From Streptomyces sp. NBC_01288 (lineage in GTDB: Bacteria; Actinomycetota; Actinomycetes; Streptomycetales; Streptomycetaceae), in NCBI RefSeq assembly GCF_035982055.1, contig NZ_CP108427.1, positions 4,030,001 through 4,094,000 of the forward strand: DNA of 64,000 nucleotides, given 5' to 3'. Within the stretch, counting starts at the first letter, position 1, and each line of letters begins with the position of its first letter. Under the pieces are notes generated by a model. The model worked only from the letters and a program-made list of their open reading frames with translations, searched no databases and was not told where the DNA came from. This document shows positions 52,424-60,250 of the stretch, in pieces. The translations under genes and the position numbers were made by a program.

Positions 52424-52461
52424 GGGGCCCCGCCGGGTTGGGGTTGGCCCGGCGGGGCCCC
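52424..52461 (-). terminator. Hairpin terminator
   Basis: GGGGCCCCGCCGGG (52424-52437) pairs perfectly with CCCGGCGGGGCCCC (52448-52461) across 10 bases. It lies 70 bases past the small leftward frame ending at 52532, which supports a real transcript coming from that side. Confidence 0.75.
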
Positions 52462-52531
52462 ATACCGCGAGACGCGCTCCGGACAGACCGACGGCATTCG
52501 GCCGTCCGGGGTCACTGCCTCACGGAGTCGG

Positions 52532-52705
52532 TCACTCCCGGTGCCGAACGGTCCGGGCGCAGACATTGCGTGCGGCCCGTGCACCCTGGATGGCCGCGGC
52601 GGCCCTGACCCGGGACCCTCTCGGGACGGAGACCACGGCATCGACGAGGCGTCGTCGGAATTCGGCCGGGGTGATGTCGCTGTTCGTGCTCGTATTGCTG
52701 CTCAT
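52532..52705 (-). CDS. Possible small protein, 57 residues
   Basis: An ATG at 52705, with GAGGAA about 10 bases ahead, opens a 57-codon frame: MSSNTSTNSDITPAEFRRRL, then an Ala/Arg-rich helix ending TVRHRE. Codon third positions are mostly G or C (about 80 percent), as in real genes here, and a strong terminator follows. It is basic and helical, without a known motif. It may share a transcript with the secreted protein gene upstream. Confidence 0.42.
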   Translation of the reverse strand: MSSNTSTNSDITPAEFRRRLVDAVVSVPRGSRVRAAAAIQGARAARNVCARTVRHRE

Positions 52706-52785
52706 GCGTACGTCGGTTCCTCAGGCGTTCCAGAAATGGAGACATGGCGACATTCCGGGCAGGTCAACTGCCGGAAAGGGCCTGC

Positions 52786-53613
52786 CTAGCCTGGGAAAAC
52801 GGGAACGTCCCGGTACCTGTCCCGGGTCTCTGCCGCGTCCGCGCCCGCGACGACACCGGGCACGATCCGCACGGACACGCGGAAGCCCAAGGTCACGGCG
52901 CACGCGTCACAGTGCCGCGAGCCGCCGTTGTCCACACCCGACTGATTGCGCTGCGCGCCGTCGGGGTCACCGGCAGGCGCCTGGTGCCGAGTGGGGGTGC
53001 GTCCGGCGAAGGAGGACGGGGCGTGACGTACGACGACTGCACGGCCTACGGCGCCGACGCTCGGCCCGTACGTGACGCTTACGGCCACGTGGGTGGAGAC
53101 CGCCGCGGGTTCCGAGGCGTGCCTGTGAGCCGTGACCACGCCCACTTTGCTTCCGCTGCCGTGCGAGGGCTGTGGGGTGGCGGGGACCGGCACGGGTGTC
53201 GACTGTGCCGGAAGCGTCCGCACCGGAAGAGTCGGCTCGGCGGGCAACGAGGGCAGAGCCGGCAGCGACGAAAGCGGCGGCACCTGCGCCTTGGCCAACA
53301 CCTCGGTCACCGTCTTCACGACATCGGCGACCGGCTGTACGACCTGGGCCGTGGTCTCCGGAACCAGAACCAGAACCGGAACCGACTTCACGACCGAAGC
53401 CACCACCGGAATCCCAGGCTTGCCCAGATTCACCGGCTTCGCCGGGACCGGACCGCCCTCCGCCGCCTGCGCCTGTCCCCCGAAGACAACGCCGAGCACG
53501 AACAACCCGCCTACCAGCAGGGCGACTTGAAGCACCCGTTGACACACACGCCGCCCAACCGCCGTACGCGTCACGCGCAGGGCGGCACCGGGCAGTGCGG
53601 CGGGCCGGTTCAT
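52786..53613 (-). CDS. Secreted Pro/Val-rich protein of unknown function
   Basis: 275 residues. A signal peptide (about 17-42, VLQVALLVGGLFVLGVVFGGQAQA region) precedes a Val/Pro/Leu-rich, repetitive mature part (LPALPSLPAEPTLPVRTLPA) and a His/Gly-rich end with a CDAC motif. The ATG at 53613 has AAGGA about 11 bases upstream. It lies 65 bases downstream of the VWA gene in the same direction, so it may be read with the MoxR-VWA operon, but nothing in the protein links it to that system. Confidence 0.65.
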   Translation of the reverse strand: MNRPAALPGAALRVTRTAVGRRVCQRVLQVALLVGGLFVLGVVFGGQAQAAEGGPVPAKPVNLGKPGIPVVASVVKSVPVLVLVPETTAQVVQPVADVVKTVTEVLAKAQVPPLSSLPALPSLPAEPTLPVRTLPAQSTPVPVPATPQPSHGSGSKVGVVTAHRHASEPAAVSTHVAVSVTYGPSVGAVGRAVVVRHAPSSFAGRTPTRHQAPAGDPDGAQRNQSGVDNGGSRHCDACAVTLGFRVSVRIVPGVVAGADAAETRDRYRDVPVFPG

Positions 53614-53678
53614 GAGGCGACGATCCTTGCACGGTCCGTCCCAGGACGCGCACCCCCCCTGTCCCACAAGCCAGTTCG

Positions 53679-54869
53679 TCACGCGGTGTCCGGTATCGGC
53701 AGCGGCCGCTTCTCGATCGCCGCCGCCATCACCTCCGGGAACAGGTCGGGCGTACAGGCGAAGGCCGGCGCGCCCAACGCGGCCAGCGCGGAGGCGTGTT
53801 CGCGGTCGTAGGCGGGCGTGCCCTCGTCGGAGAGCGCGAGCAGGGTCACGAACTGCACCCCCGACGCCTTCATCGCCGCGACCCGCTTCAGCATCTCGTT
53901 GCGGATGCCGCCTTCGTAGAGGTCGCTGATCAGCACGACCACCGTCTCGGCGGGCCGGGTGATCTGCGACTGGCAGTACGCGAGCGCCCTGTTGATGTCC
54001 GTACCGCCGCCGAGCTGTGTTCCGAAGAGCACGTCCACCGGGTCGTCGAGCTGGTCGGTGAGGTCGACGACCGCCGTGTCGAAGACGACGAGCCGGGTGT
54101 TGATCGACCGCATGGACGCCAGCACCGCCCCGAACACGGAGGCGTAGACGACGGACGCCGCCATCGACCCGGACTGGTCGATGCAGAGGATGACCTCCTT
54201 CTTCACGGACTGGGACGCGCGCCCGTATCCGATCAGCCGCTCCGGCACGATCGTCCGGTACTCGGGCAGGTAGTGCTTGAGGTTGGCCGCGATCGTGCGG
54301 TTCCAGTCGATGTCGTGGTGGCGCGGCCGGTTGACACGGGCGCTGCGGTCGAGCGCGCCGGTGAGGGTGGCCCGGGTACGGGAGGCGAGCCGCTTCTCCA
54401 GGTCCTGGACGACCTTGCGCACCACCGCCCGCGCCGTCTCCTTCGTGGTCTCCGGCATCGCCTTGTTGAGGGAGAGCAGCGTGCCGACGAGATGCACGTC
54501 GGCCTCGACCGCCTCCAGCATCTCCGGTTCGAGGAGCAGCGCGGACAGCCCGAGCCGGTCGATGGCGTCGCGCTGCATGACCTGGACGACGGAGGACGGG
54601 AAGTACGTCCGGATGTCCCCGAGCCAGCGCGCGACGGACGGCGCCGACGCCCCGAGCCCCGCCGAACGGTCCTTCGCCGCCCGCCCCTTGTCCTGCCTGC
54701 CGTACAGCGCGGCGAGCGCCCCGTCCATCGCGGCGTCCTGCCCGGACAGCTCGCACCCGGTGCCGTCGGCCGCGTCGCCCCCGAGCACCAGCCGCCACCG
54801 CCGCAACCGCTCCTGGCCGGGCTGCCCGGGATCCGCGACCCCGCTGACGGCGACGGCCTCGGCTGTCAT
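53679..54869 (-). CDS. VWA domain protein of the MoxR system
   Basis: 396 residues. The C-terminal half is a von Willebrand factor A domain with an intact metal site: VILCIDQSGSMAAS (DxSxS), the later Thr in LGGGTDINRAL and the Asp in VVLISDLYEGG. The N-terminal 200 residues are helical with no known fold. Such proteins work with MoxR ATPases as chaperone-like machines. The ATG at 54869 overlaps the stop of a 48-residue frame (ATGA). Confidence 0.88.
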   Translation of the reverse strand: MTAEAVAVSGVADPGQPGQERLRRWRLVLGGDAADGTGCELSGQDAAMDGALAALYGRQDKGRAAKDRSAGLGASAPSVARWLGDIRTYFPSSVVQVMQRDAIDRLGLSALLLEPEMLEAVEADVHLVGTLLSLNKAMPETTKETARAVVRKVVQDLEKRLASRTRATLTGALDRSARVNRPRHHDIDWNRTIAANLKHYLPEYRTIVPERLIGYGRASQSVKKEVILCIDQSGSMAASVVYASVFGAVLASMRSINTRLVVFDTAVVDLTDQLDDPVDVLFGTQLGGGTDINRALAYCQSQITRPAETVVVLISDLYEGGIRNEMLKRVAAMKASGVQFVTLLALSDEGTPAYDREHASALAALGAPAFACTPDLFPEVMAAAIEKRPLPIPDTA

Positions 54870-55012
54870 CCGCGCACCCCCGTACGCAGCCCTTCCCACA
54901 GCGGTACGACCCGTACAGCCGTCGCCGGGCGGTCCACGCCCCTGCCGGCACGCGCCAGTTGGACTCTCTCGCCCGGCCTTCTCGTGCCCTGCCTGCCGTC
55001 GCCGTTCGTCAT
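54866..55012 (-). CDS. 48-residue microprotein locked between DUF5682 and VWA genes
   Basis: An ATG at 55012-55010 overlaps the TGA of the DUF5682 gene (ATGA), and its own TGA (54868-54866) overlaps the ATG of the VWA gene (ATGA). The frame reads MTNGDGRQGTRRPGERVQLA, then an Arg-rich stretch and VVPLWEGLRTGVRG. A GGGGGTGGCGGG stretch precedes the start. Double coupling makes a chance frame unlikely. It is basic and has no known motif; it may be an adaptor or simply pass ribosomes on to the VWA gene. Confidence 0.68.
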   Translation of the reverse strand: MTNGDGRQGTRRPGERVQLARAGRGVDRPATAVRVVPLWEGLRTGVRG

Positions 55013-57489
55013 CCCGCCACCCCCACAAGCTCGTTGTCGCCGTTGTTCAGTACGTCGTCCAGCCCCAACAGCAGCCGCAGCACCGGCACGACCGCGTCCG
55101 CGCGCCCGGCGTCCAACTCCGTCCCGAACCCGGGTATCCCGGCCGCCGTCGCCGCCGTACCCACCTGCTTCCCCGGACCGCGCCGCACCAACTCCCCGAG
55201 TGTTCGGCGCACTCCGGGCTCGTACGACGAGAACGTTCGCCTCAGCAAAGGCAGTACGTCCGTGAACGCCTCCGCCGGCACCCCGGTCAGCCACGCGTCC
55301 ACCAGCCCGAGCAACCGCTCGTCGTGGACGAGGAGCAGCCCGCCCCCGCCACCGACGAACCCCTCGATCCACGCGGCCGCGTCCGCCGGAGGTGTCCCCG
55401 GCGAGAGCACGAGCCCCATCAACCGGGCCGCCTCGTCCGGCCCCAACTCCCCTTCGTCCAGGAGGAGTCGTACGGCCCGCCCGCGAATGACACCGGGAAT
55501 GGTGTCCCGCGCGGAGAGCGTCCGCAGCACCGCGCGCCAACGGACCCGCAGGTCACCGTGCCCGGGTCCGGGGCCAGGTCCGTCGCTCTGCCCAGGTGCG
55601 GAGGTGTCACCGTGGCCGGTTCCGGAGGCGTCGCCCAACAGCGCCACCGCCCCGTGCACCGCGTCCACGTGCCGCCGCATCTCCTCCGCGGCATCCGCGT
55701 CGAGGGCCGCGCAGGCCGGAGGCAGCCCGACGAAGACGCGCTCGGCGAGGCCCGCCGCGACCTCGGTCAGCGCGCCGGTGTCGGTGCCGCGCACGTCGCC
55801 GTAGCGCAGTGAACGGACCAACGCGGGCAGTGCCTGGGCGAGATGGCCGACATCCGTGTCGAGGGCCGCGCGGTCGGCGAGGACCTTCATCACCACCGGG
55901 AGCGCGTCCGGCAGTTCGGCCAGCAGGCAGTGCTCGGCGAGTGCGGTGACGTCGGCGAGGCTCTGCGCCCCGACCGCGTCCGCCTCCGCCTTCGCGGTCG
56001 CCGCCGCGAGCACGGTGGTCCCCCATACCCCCGCCTCGGCGACCCGTACCGCCAACTCCGGTTCCCAGCGCAGCCGCCAGGTCTCCCGGAACGTCCCCGT
56101 GCTCCCCCGCGACGCGGCCGGCTCGCCCCACTCGATACCCAGCAGCCGCAGTCGGTGCAGCAGCCTGCTGCGCCCGGCGTCGGTCTCCTTGCGCAGGTCG
56201 AGCTCCAACTCCCGCTCCAGCGCCTCCGGTTTGATCCGCAGCCTGCGCTGCGACCGGTCGAGGTCGCGCTGCAACGGCACGGCGGGCGCCCCCGGCGGTA
56301 CCTCGCCCAGCACATCCCCGACGACGAGCCGGTCGTGCACCAGCGCCAGCGGGACGTCCGAGCCCTCGCACATCACCGCGCGCACCGCGTCGGTGGCTTC
56401 CCCGAGCCCCGGCAACGGACGGCCGCGCATCACCGCGAGGGTCTCCGCCAGCCGTACGGCCTCGATGACATGGGCCGGGGAGACGATCCGGTCCTCCTCC
56501 CGGAACAGTCCCGCCACCTTGGTCATCCACCGCTCGACCGGCCGGTCCGGGGCGCCGAACAGATGGCCGTACCAGCCCGGCGAGTCGATACCCGCGCCAT
56601 AACCGCTGGCCCGCGACAGCCTGCGGTGCGTCCACGGCACCCAGGTCAGATCGACCTTGACCTTGGGCAGCCCCTTCAGCAGCGCACGGTCCGCGGCGAC
56701 GGCCGTCTTCTGGCGCAGCGCGGGCACATGCCAGGCCCCGCACACCACGGCCACGTCGTCCTCGAACTCCCGCTGTGCCGCCCGCACTTGGAGCCGCATA
56801 TAGGCCTCCCGCACAAGATCCCGCTCGTGCCCGCCGAACCCGTACGTCTCGCGCAGCGCCCCCATCGCCTCCTCCAGCGCGGTGAACGGCGCGAACGCGT
56901 CCCGCTCCCCCGCACCCCGGTGCTCGACGACGTCCTCCCACCAGCGCTCGGGATCGTCGTAGCCGGCGGCCTCGGCGAGGACGGCGAGGGGATCGACGCG
57001 GATGTCCGGGACAGAGGGGTCCGGATCGGAAGGGTCCGGGTCGGAAGGGGACTCGCCGGACGGAGTCCCGGCGGTCGGGGTCTCGGCAGTCGGGTCCGGC
57101 GGCTGCTCCTCTCCCGTCAACTCGCCCTCGGCGTCGTCCTTCCCCCACGCCAGCGTGTGCGTGGCCGGGAGGTCGATGAAACGGGCCGGGACCTCGTGGT
57201 CCAGGGCCCAGCGGATCGCGACCCATTCCGGGGAGAACTCGGCCAGCGGCCAGAAGGCCGAGCGGCCCGGCTCGTCCACGGCGTGGCCGAGGAGCGCGAC
57301 CGGCGGCCGCATGTCCTCGTCGGCGGCCAGCGGGATCAACGCGTCGGCCTCGGGCGGCCCTTCGATCAGGACGACCCGCGGTTGGGCCGCGTCCAACGCC
57401 GCCCGCACGGCCCGCGCCGAACCGGGCCCGTGATGCCGCACCCCGAGCAACAGCGGCCCGGCGCCCCGGCCCCCCTCAGTACCCGTCAC
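55009..57489 (-). CDS. DUF5682 family protein of the MoxR system
   Basis: 826 residues from GTG 57489, which has GGGGAG five bases upstream; the in-frame ATG at 57522 is less well placed. The first 270 residues resemble TraB/TIKI-type proteases: LLLGVRHHGPGS (GxxH), VVLIEGPPEAD (Glu43) and VVCGAWHVPAL (second GxxH, His about 254). The rest is helical and without known motifs; a DPDPSDPDPS stretch lies near 150-160. It sits between the MoxR and VWA genes and is coupled to the microprotein at its stop. Confidence 0.82.
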   Translation of the reverse strand: MTGTEGGRGAGPLLLGVRHHGPGSARAVRAALDAAQPRVVLIEGPPEADALIPLAADEDMRPPVALLGHAVDEPGRSAFWPLAEFSPEWVAIRWALDHEVPARFIDLPATHTLAWGKDDAEGELTGEEQPPDPTAETPTAGTPSGESPSDPDPSDPDPSVPDIRVDPLAVLAEAAGYDDPERWWEDVVEHRGAGERDAFAPFTALEEAMGALRETYGFGGHERDLVREAYMRLQVRAAQREFEDDVAVVCGAWHVPALRQKTAVAADRALLKGLPKVKVDLTWVPWTHRRLSRASGYGAGIDSPGWYGHLFGAPDRPVERWMTKVAGLFREEDRIVSPAHVIEAVRLAETLAVMRGRPLPGLGEATDAVRAVMCEGSDVPLALVHDRLVVGDVLGEVPPGAPAVPLQRDLDRSQRRLRIKPEALERELELDLRKETDAGRSRLLHRLRLLGIEWGEPAASRGSTGTFRETWRLRWEPELAVRVAEAGVWGTTVLAAATAKAEADAVGAQSLADVTALAEHCLLAELPDALPVVMKVLADRAALDTDVGHLAQALPALVRSLRYGDVRGTDTGALTEVAAGLAERVFVGLPPACAALDADAAEEMRRHVDAVHGAVALLGDASGTGHGDTSAPGQSDGPGPGPGHGDLRVRWRAVLRTLSARDTIPGVIRGRAVRLLLDEGELGPDEAARLMGLVLSPGTPPADAAAWIEGFVGGGGGLLLVHDERLLGLVDAWLTGVPAEAFTDVLPLLRRTFSSYEPGVRRTLGELVRRGPGKQVGTAATAAGIPGFGTELDAGRADAVVPVLRLLLGLDDVLNNGDNELVGVAG

Positions 57490-57556
57490 TACGCTCCCCT
57501 CCCCCTCCGGGTCGGACTCCACGCGGAGCCGTCGTCGACCTGCTCCCTGGATTCGC

Positions 57557-58687
57557 TCACGCGCTCACCTCACGGCAGGCGCGGTAGAAGTCCTTCCAGC
57601 CGTCGCGCTCACGGACGACCGCCTCCAGGTACTCCTGCCAGATGACCCGGTCGGCCGCCGGGTCGCGGACGACGGCGCCGAGGATGCCCGCGGCGACATC
57701 GCTGGGCCGCAGCAGTCCGTCGCCGAAGTGGGCTGCCAAAGCAAGCCCGTTGGTGACGACGGAGATCGCCTCGGCCGTCGACAGCGTGCCGCTGGGCGAC
57801 TTGAGCTTCGTCCGGCCGTCCGCCGTGATCCCGTCGCGCAGTTCGCGGAAGACGGTCACCACCCGGCGGATCTCGTCGACGCCCTCGGGCACGGCGGGCA
57901 GGTCGAGGGAGCGGCCGATCTGGTCGACGCGGCGGGCGACGATCTCGACCTCGGCGTCCGCGCTCTCCGGCAACGGCAGCACCACCGTGTTGAAACGGCG
58001 GCGCAGCGCGCTGGAGAGGTCGTTGACCCCGCGGTCGCGGTCGTTGGCCGTGGCGATCAGGTTGAAGCCACGGACCGCCTGCACCTCCTGCCCCAACTCC
58101 GGTATCGGCAGCGTCTTTTCCGACAGGATCGTGATGAGCGAGTCCTGTACGTCGGCCGGAATACGGGTCAGCTCCTCGACGCGCGCGGTCATCCCCTCGG
58201 CCATGGCCCGCATGACGGGGCTGGGCACGAGGGCGTCGCGGCTCGGGCCGTTGGCGAGCAGCTGCGCGTAGTTCCAGCCGTAGCGGATCGCCTCCTCCGG
58301 GGTGCCCGCGGTGCCCTGCACGATCAGGGTCGAGTCGCCGCTGACCGCCGCCGCGAGGTGCTCGGACACCCAGGTCTTGGCGGTGCCGGGCACGCCGAGC
58401 AGGAGCAGGGCGCGGTCGGTGGCGAGGGTGGTGACGGCGACCTCGACGATGCGGCGCGGGCCGACGTACTTCGGCGTGATCACCGTGCCGTCCGGCAGCG
58501 TGCCGCCGAGCAGATAGGTGGCGACCGCCCACGGCGACATCTTCCAGCGGACCGGACGCGGCCGGTCGTCCTGCGCGGCCAGCGCGGCGAGTTCGTCGGC
58601 GAAGGCGTCCTCGGCGTGCGGCCGCAACACCTCGTCCGACGCCTTCTCGTGCGCTTGCCCAGGCGTGGTTTCTACAGACACAGTCAT
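57557..58687 (-). CDS. MoxR-type AAA ATPase
   Basis: 376 residues. Walker A is GVPGTAKT (98-105), the Walker B region ARVEELTRIPADVQDSLITI, sensor 1 FNLIATANDRDRG, and the Arg finger region SSALRRRFNTVVLPLP. MoxR proteins use ATP to remodel or insert metal into partner proteins together with VWA proteins. First gene of the leftward operon; divergent from the SWIM gene across 179 bases, so one control region serves both arms. Confidence 0.92.
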   Translation of the reverse strand: MTVSVETTPGQAHEKASDEVLRPHAEDAFADELAALAAQDDRPRPVRWKMSPWAVATYLLGGTLPDGTVITPKYVGPRRIVEVAVTTLATDRALLLLGVPGTAKTWVSEHLAAAVSGDSTLIVQGTAGTPEEAIRYGWNYAQLLANGPSRDALVPSPVMRAMAEGMTARVEELTRIPADVQDSLITILSEKTLPIPELGQEVQAVRGFNLIATANDRDRGVNDLSSALRRRFNTVVLPLPESADAEVEIVARRVDQIGRSLDLPAVPEGVDEIRRVVTVFRELRDGITADGRTKLKSPSGTLSTAEAISVVTNGLALAAHFGDGLLRPSDVAAGILGAVVRDPAADRVIWQEYLEAVVRERDGWKDFYRACREVSA

Positions 58688-58866
58688 GGCTGAGGCCCCC
58701 TCCAGCTCGGCCGGTTCGGATCTGGTGTCCACCTTGCACGACCCCACTGACAACGCGATCCGACCTGCGGAAACGCGCCCCCGACCCCCGCGCCGTCGCC
58801 GCCCTCCACCCCACCCGCCACCCGCTCGCGGACCGATTGTCAGTGCTGGGATCTACCTTCGATGAC
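58688..58866. other. Divergent promoter region of the MoxR and SWIM arms
   Basis: 179 bases between the MoxR ATG and the SWIM ATG. A TACCTT element (58853-58858) lies eight bases before the SWIM start, which has no ribosome site, so a near-leaderless mRNA is possible. No operator repeat is evident. Confidence 0.4.
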
Positions 58867-60219
58867 ATGACTCAGCAGGGGGTGCGCTGGACGGCTGATC
58901 AGGTGCTGGCACTGGCGCCTGACGCAGCGTCACGCAAAGCGGGAAGCAAGCTCGGGGCGGCGGGGCCGTGGTCCGAGGCGGGCAGTTCTGACGAGGGGAC
59001 GGTGTGGGGGCTGTGCAAGGGCAGTGGCAGCAAGCCGTATCAGACGGTCGTCGACATCGCGGACACCGCGGGGCCGGCGTACAAGTGCAGTTGTCCGAGC
59101 CGCAAGTTCCCGTGCAAGCACGCGCTGGGGCTGCTGCTGTTGTGGGCGAGCGAGGACGGCGCGGTGCCGTCGGGGCAGGCGCCGGGCTGGGCCGAGGAGT
59201 GGCTGGCGGGGCGGCGGAAGCGGACGGAGGAGAAGCGTGCGGCGGGGGCGTCCGGTTCCCCGACAGCCGCTGATCCGGAGGCGGCGCGGCGGCGGGCGGA
59301 GCGGCGGGCCGAGCGGATCACCGCGGGCGCGGGCGAGTTGGAGCAGCGGCTGACGGACCTGCTGCGCACCGGCCTGGCCTCGGCGGAGCAGGCGGGGTAC
59401 GGGTTGTGGGAGGAGACCGCGGCCCGCATGGTCGACGCCCAGGCCCCCGGACTGGCCGCACGCGCAAGGGAGTTGGGGGCGATCCCGTCCTCGGGTCCCG
59501 GCTGGCCGGTGCGACTGCTGGAGGAGTGCGCGCTGCTCCACCTCCTCGACCAGGCCTGGCTGCGCCGCGAGCGCCTGCCCGACGACCTGGCGGCGACGGT
59601 CCGTTCCCGCATCGGCCTGCCCGCCTCACCGGACGGCCCACCGCTCCGCGACCTGTGGCTGGTCCTCGCCCAGTACGACACGACCGACCCGAAACTGACG
59701 ACCCGAAGAATATGGCTGTACGGCACGGACTCGGGCCGCACGTCCCTCCTCCTCTCCTACGGCGCCGCGGGCCGCGCCCCCGAGTTGGCGCTGCCGATGG
59801 GGCTGGCCCTGGACGCGGAGGTGTCCGCGTTCCCGGGTGCCGGACAGCTCCGGGCCGCCCTGGGTGAGCAGTTCGCGGCACCTTCGCCCACGACGGCCCG
59901 ACCGCAGGGGGTGACGACAGCTCAGGCCGCCGTCCACTACGGGGAGGCCCTACGGCACGACCCCTGGCTGGACTCGGTCCCGGTGACGCTGGACCGGGTC
60001 GTCCCCACCCCGGACGGCGACTCCTGGCAACTGGCGGACACCGATGCGGACTCGGCGCTCCCCCTCACGTCCACCGCCCGTTCCCGCCCCGGCCTGTGGC
60101 GACTCGTCGCCCTCTCCGGCGGCGCCCCGGTGAAGGTCTTCGGCGAACTGGGCCACCGCGGCTTCACCCCGCTGACGGCCTGGCCGGAGGGGGCGGGAGA
60201 GCCGGTGTCCCTGTGCTGA
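58867..60219 (+). CDS. SWIM zinc-finger protein of the MoxR system
   Basis: 450 residues. The SWIM motif CxCx(6)CxH is complete (Cys74, Cys76, Cys83, His85 in KCSCPSRKFPCKHALG) and is expected to bind zinc and nucleic acid or protein. A charged Arg/Glu coiled coil (about 115-170) and a larger C-terminal region follow. In other actinobacteria the same gene precedes DUF5691 and faces a MoxR operon. Start ATG 58867; DUF5691 follows 31 bases after its stop. Confidence 0.9.
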   Translation: MTQQGVRWTADQVLALAPDAASRKAGSKLGAAGPWSEAGSSDEGTVWGLCKGSGSKPYQTVVDIADTAGPAYKCSCPSRKFPCKHALGLLLLWASEDGAVPSGQAPGWAEEWLAGRRKRTEEKRAAGASGSPTAADPEAARRRAERRAERITAGAGELEQRLTDLLRTGLASAEQAGYGLWEETAARMVDAQAPGLAARARELGAIPSSGPGWPVRLLEECALLHLLDQAWLRRERLPDDLAATVRSRIGLPASPDGPPLRDLWLVLAQYDTTDPKLTTRRIWLYGTDSGRTSLLLSYGAAGRAPELALPMGLALDAEVSAFPGAGQLRAALGEQFAAPSPTTARPQGVTTAQAAVHYGEALRHDPWLDSVPVTLDRVVPTPDGDSWQLADTDADSALPLTSTARSRPGLWRLVALSGGAPVKVFGELGHRGFTPLTAWPEGAGEPVSLC

Positions 60220-60250
60220 GCCCACTCACCGACTCGACGGAAGGCACCGC

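Larger units (their letters stand above)
52127..52531. other. Intergenic region upstream of sucC
   Basis: About 400 bases without a recognisable gene. It contains the likely sucC promoter side (52127-52320), a Crp-type motif at 52304-52317, and the strong hairpin at 52424-52461 that ends the transcript coming leftward from 52705. The stretch 52395-52425 is a GT-rich simple sequence. Confidence 0.55.
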
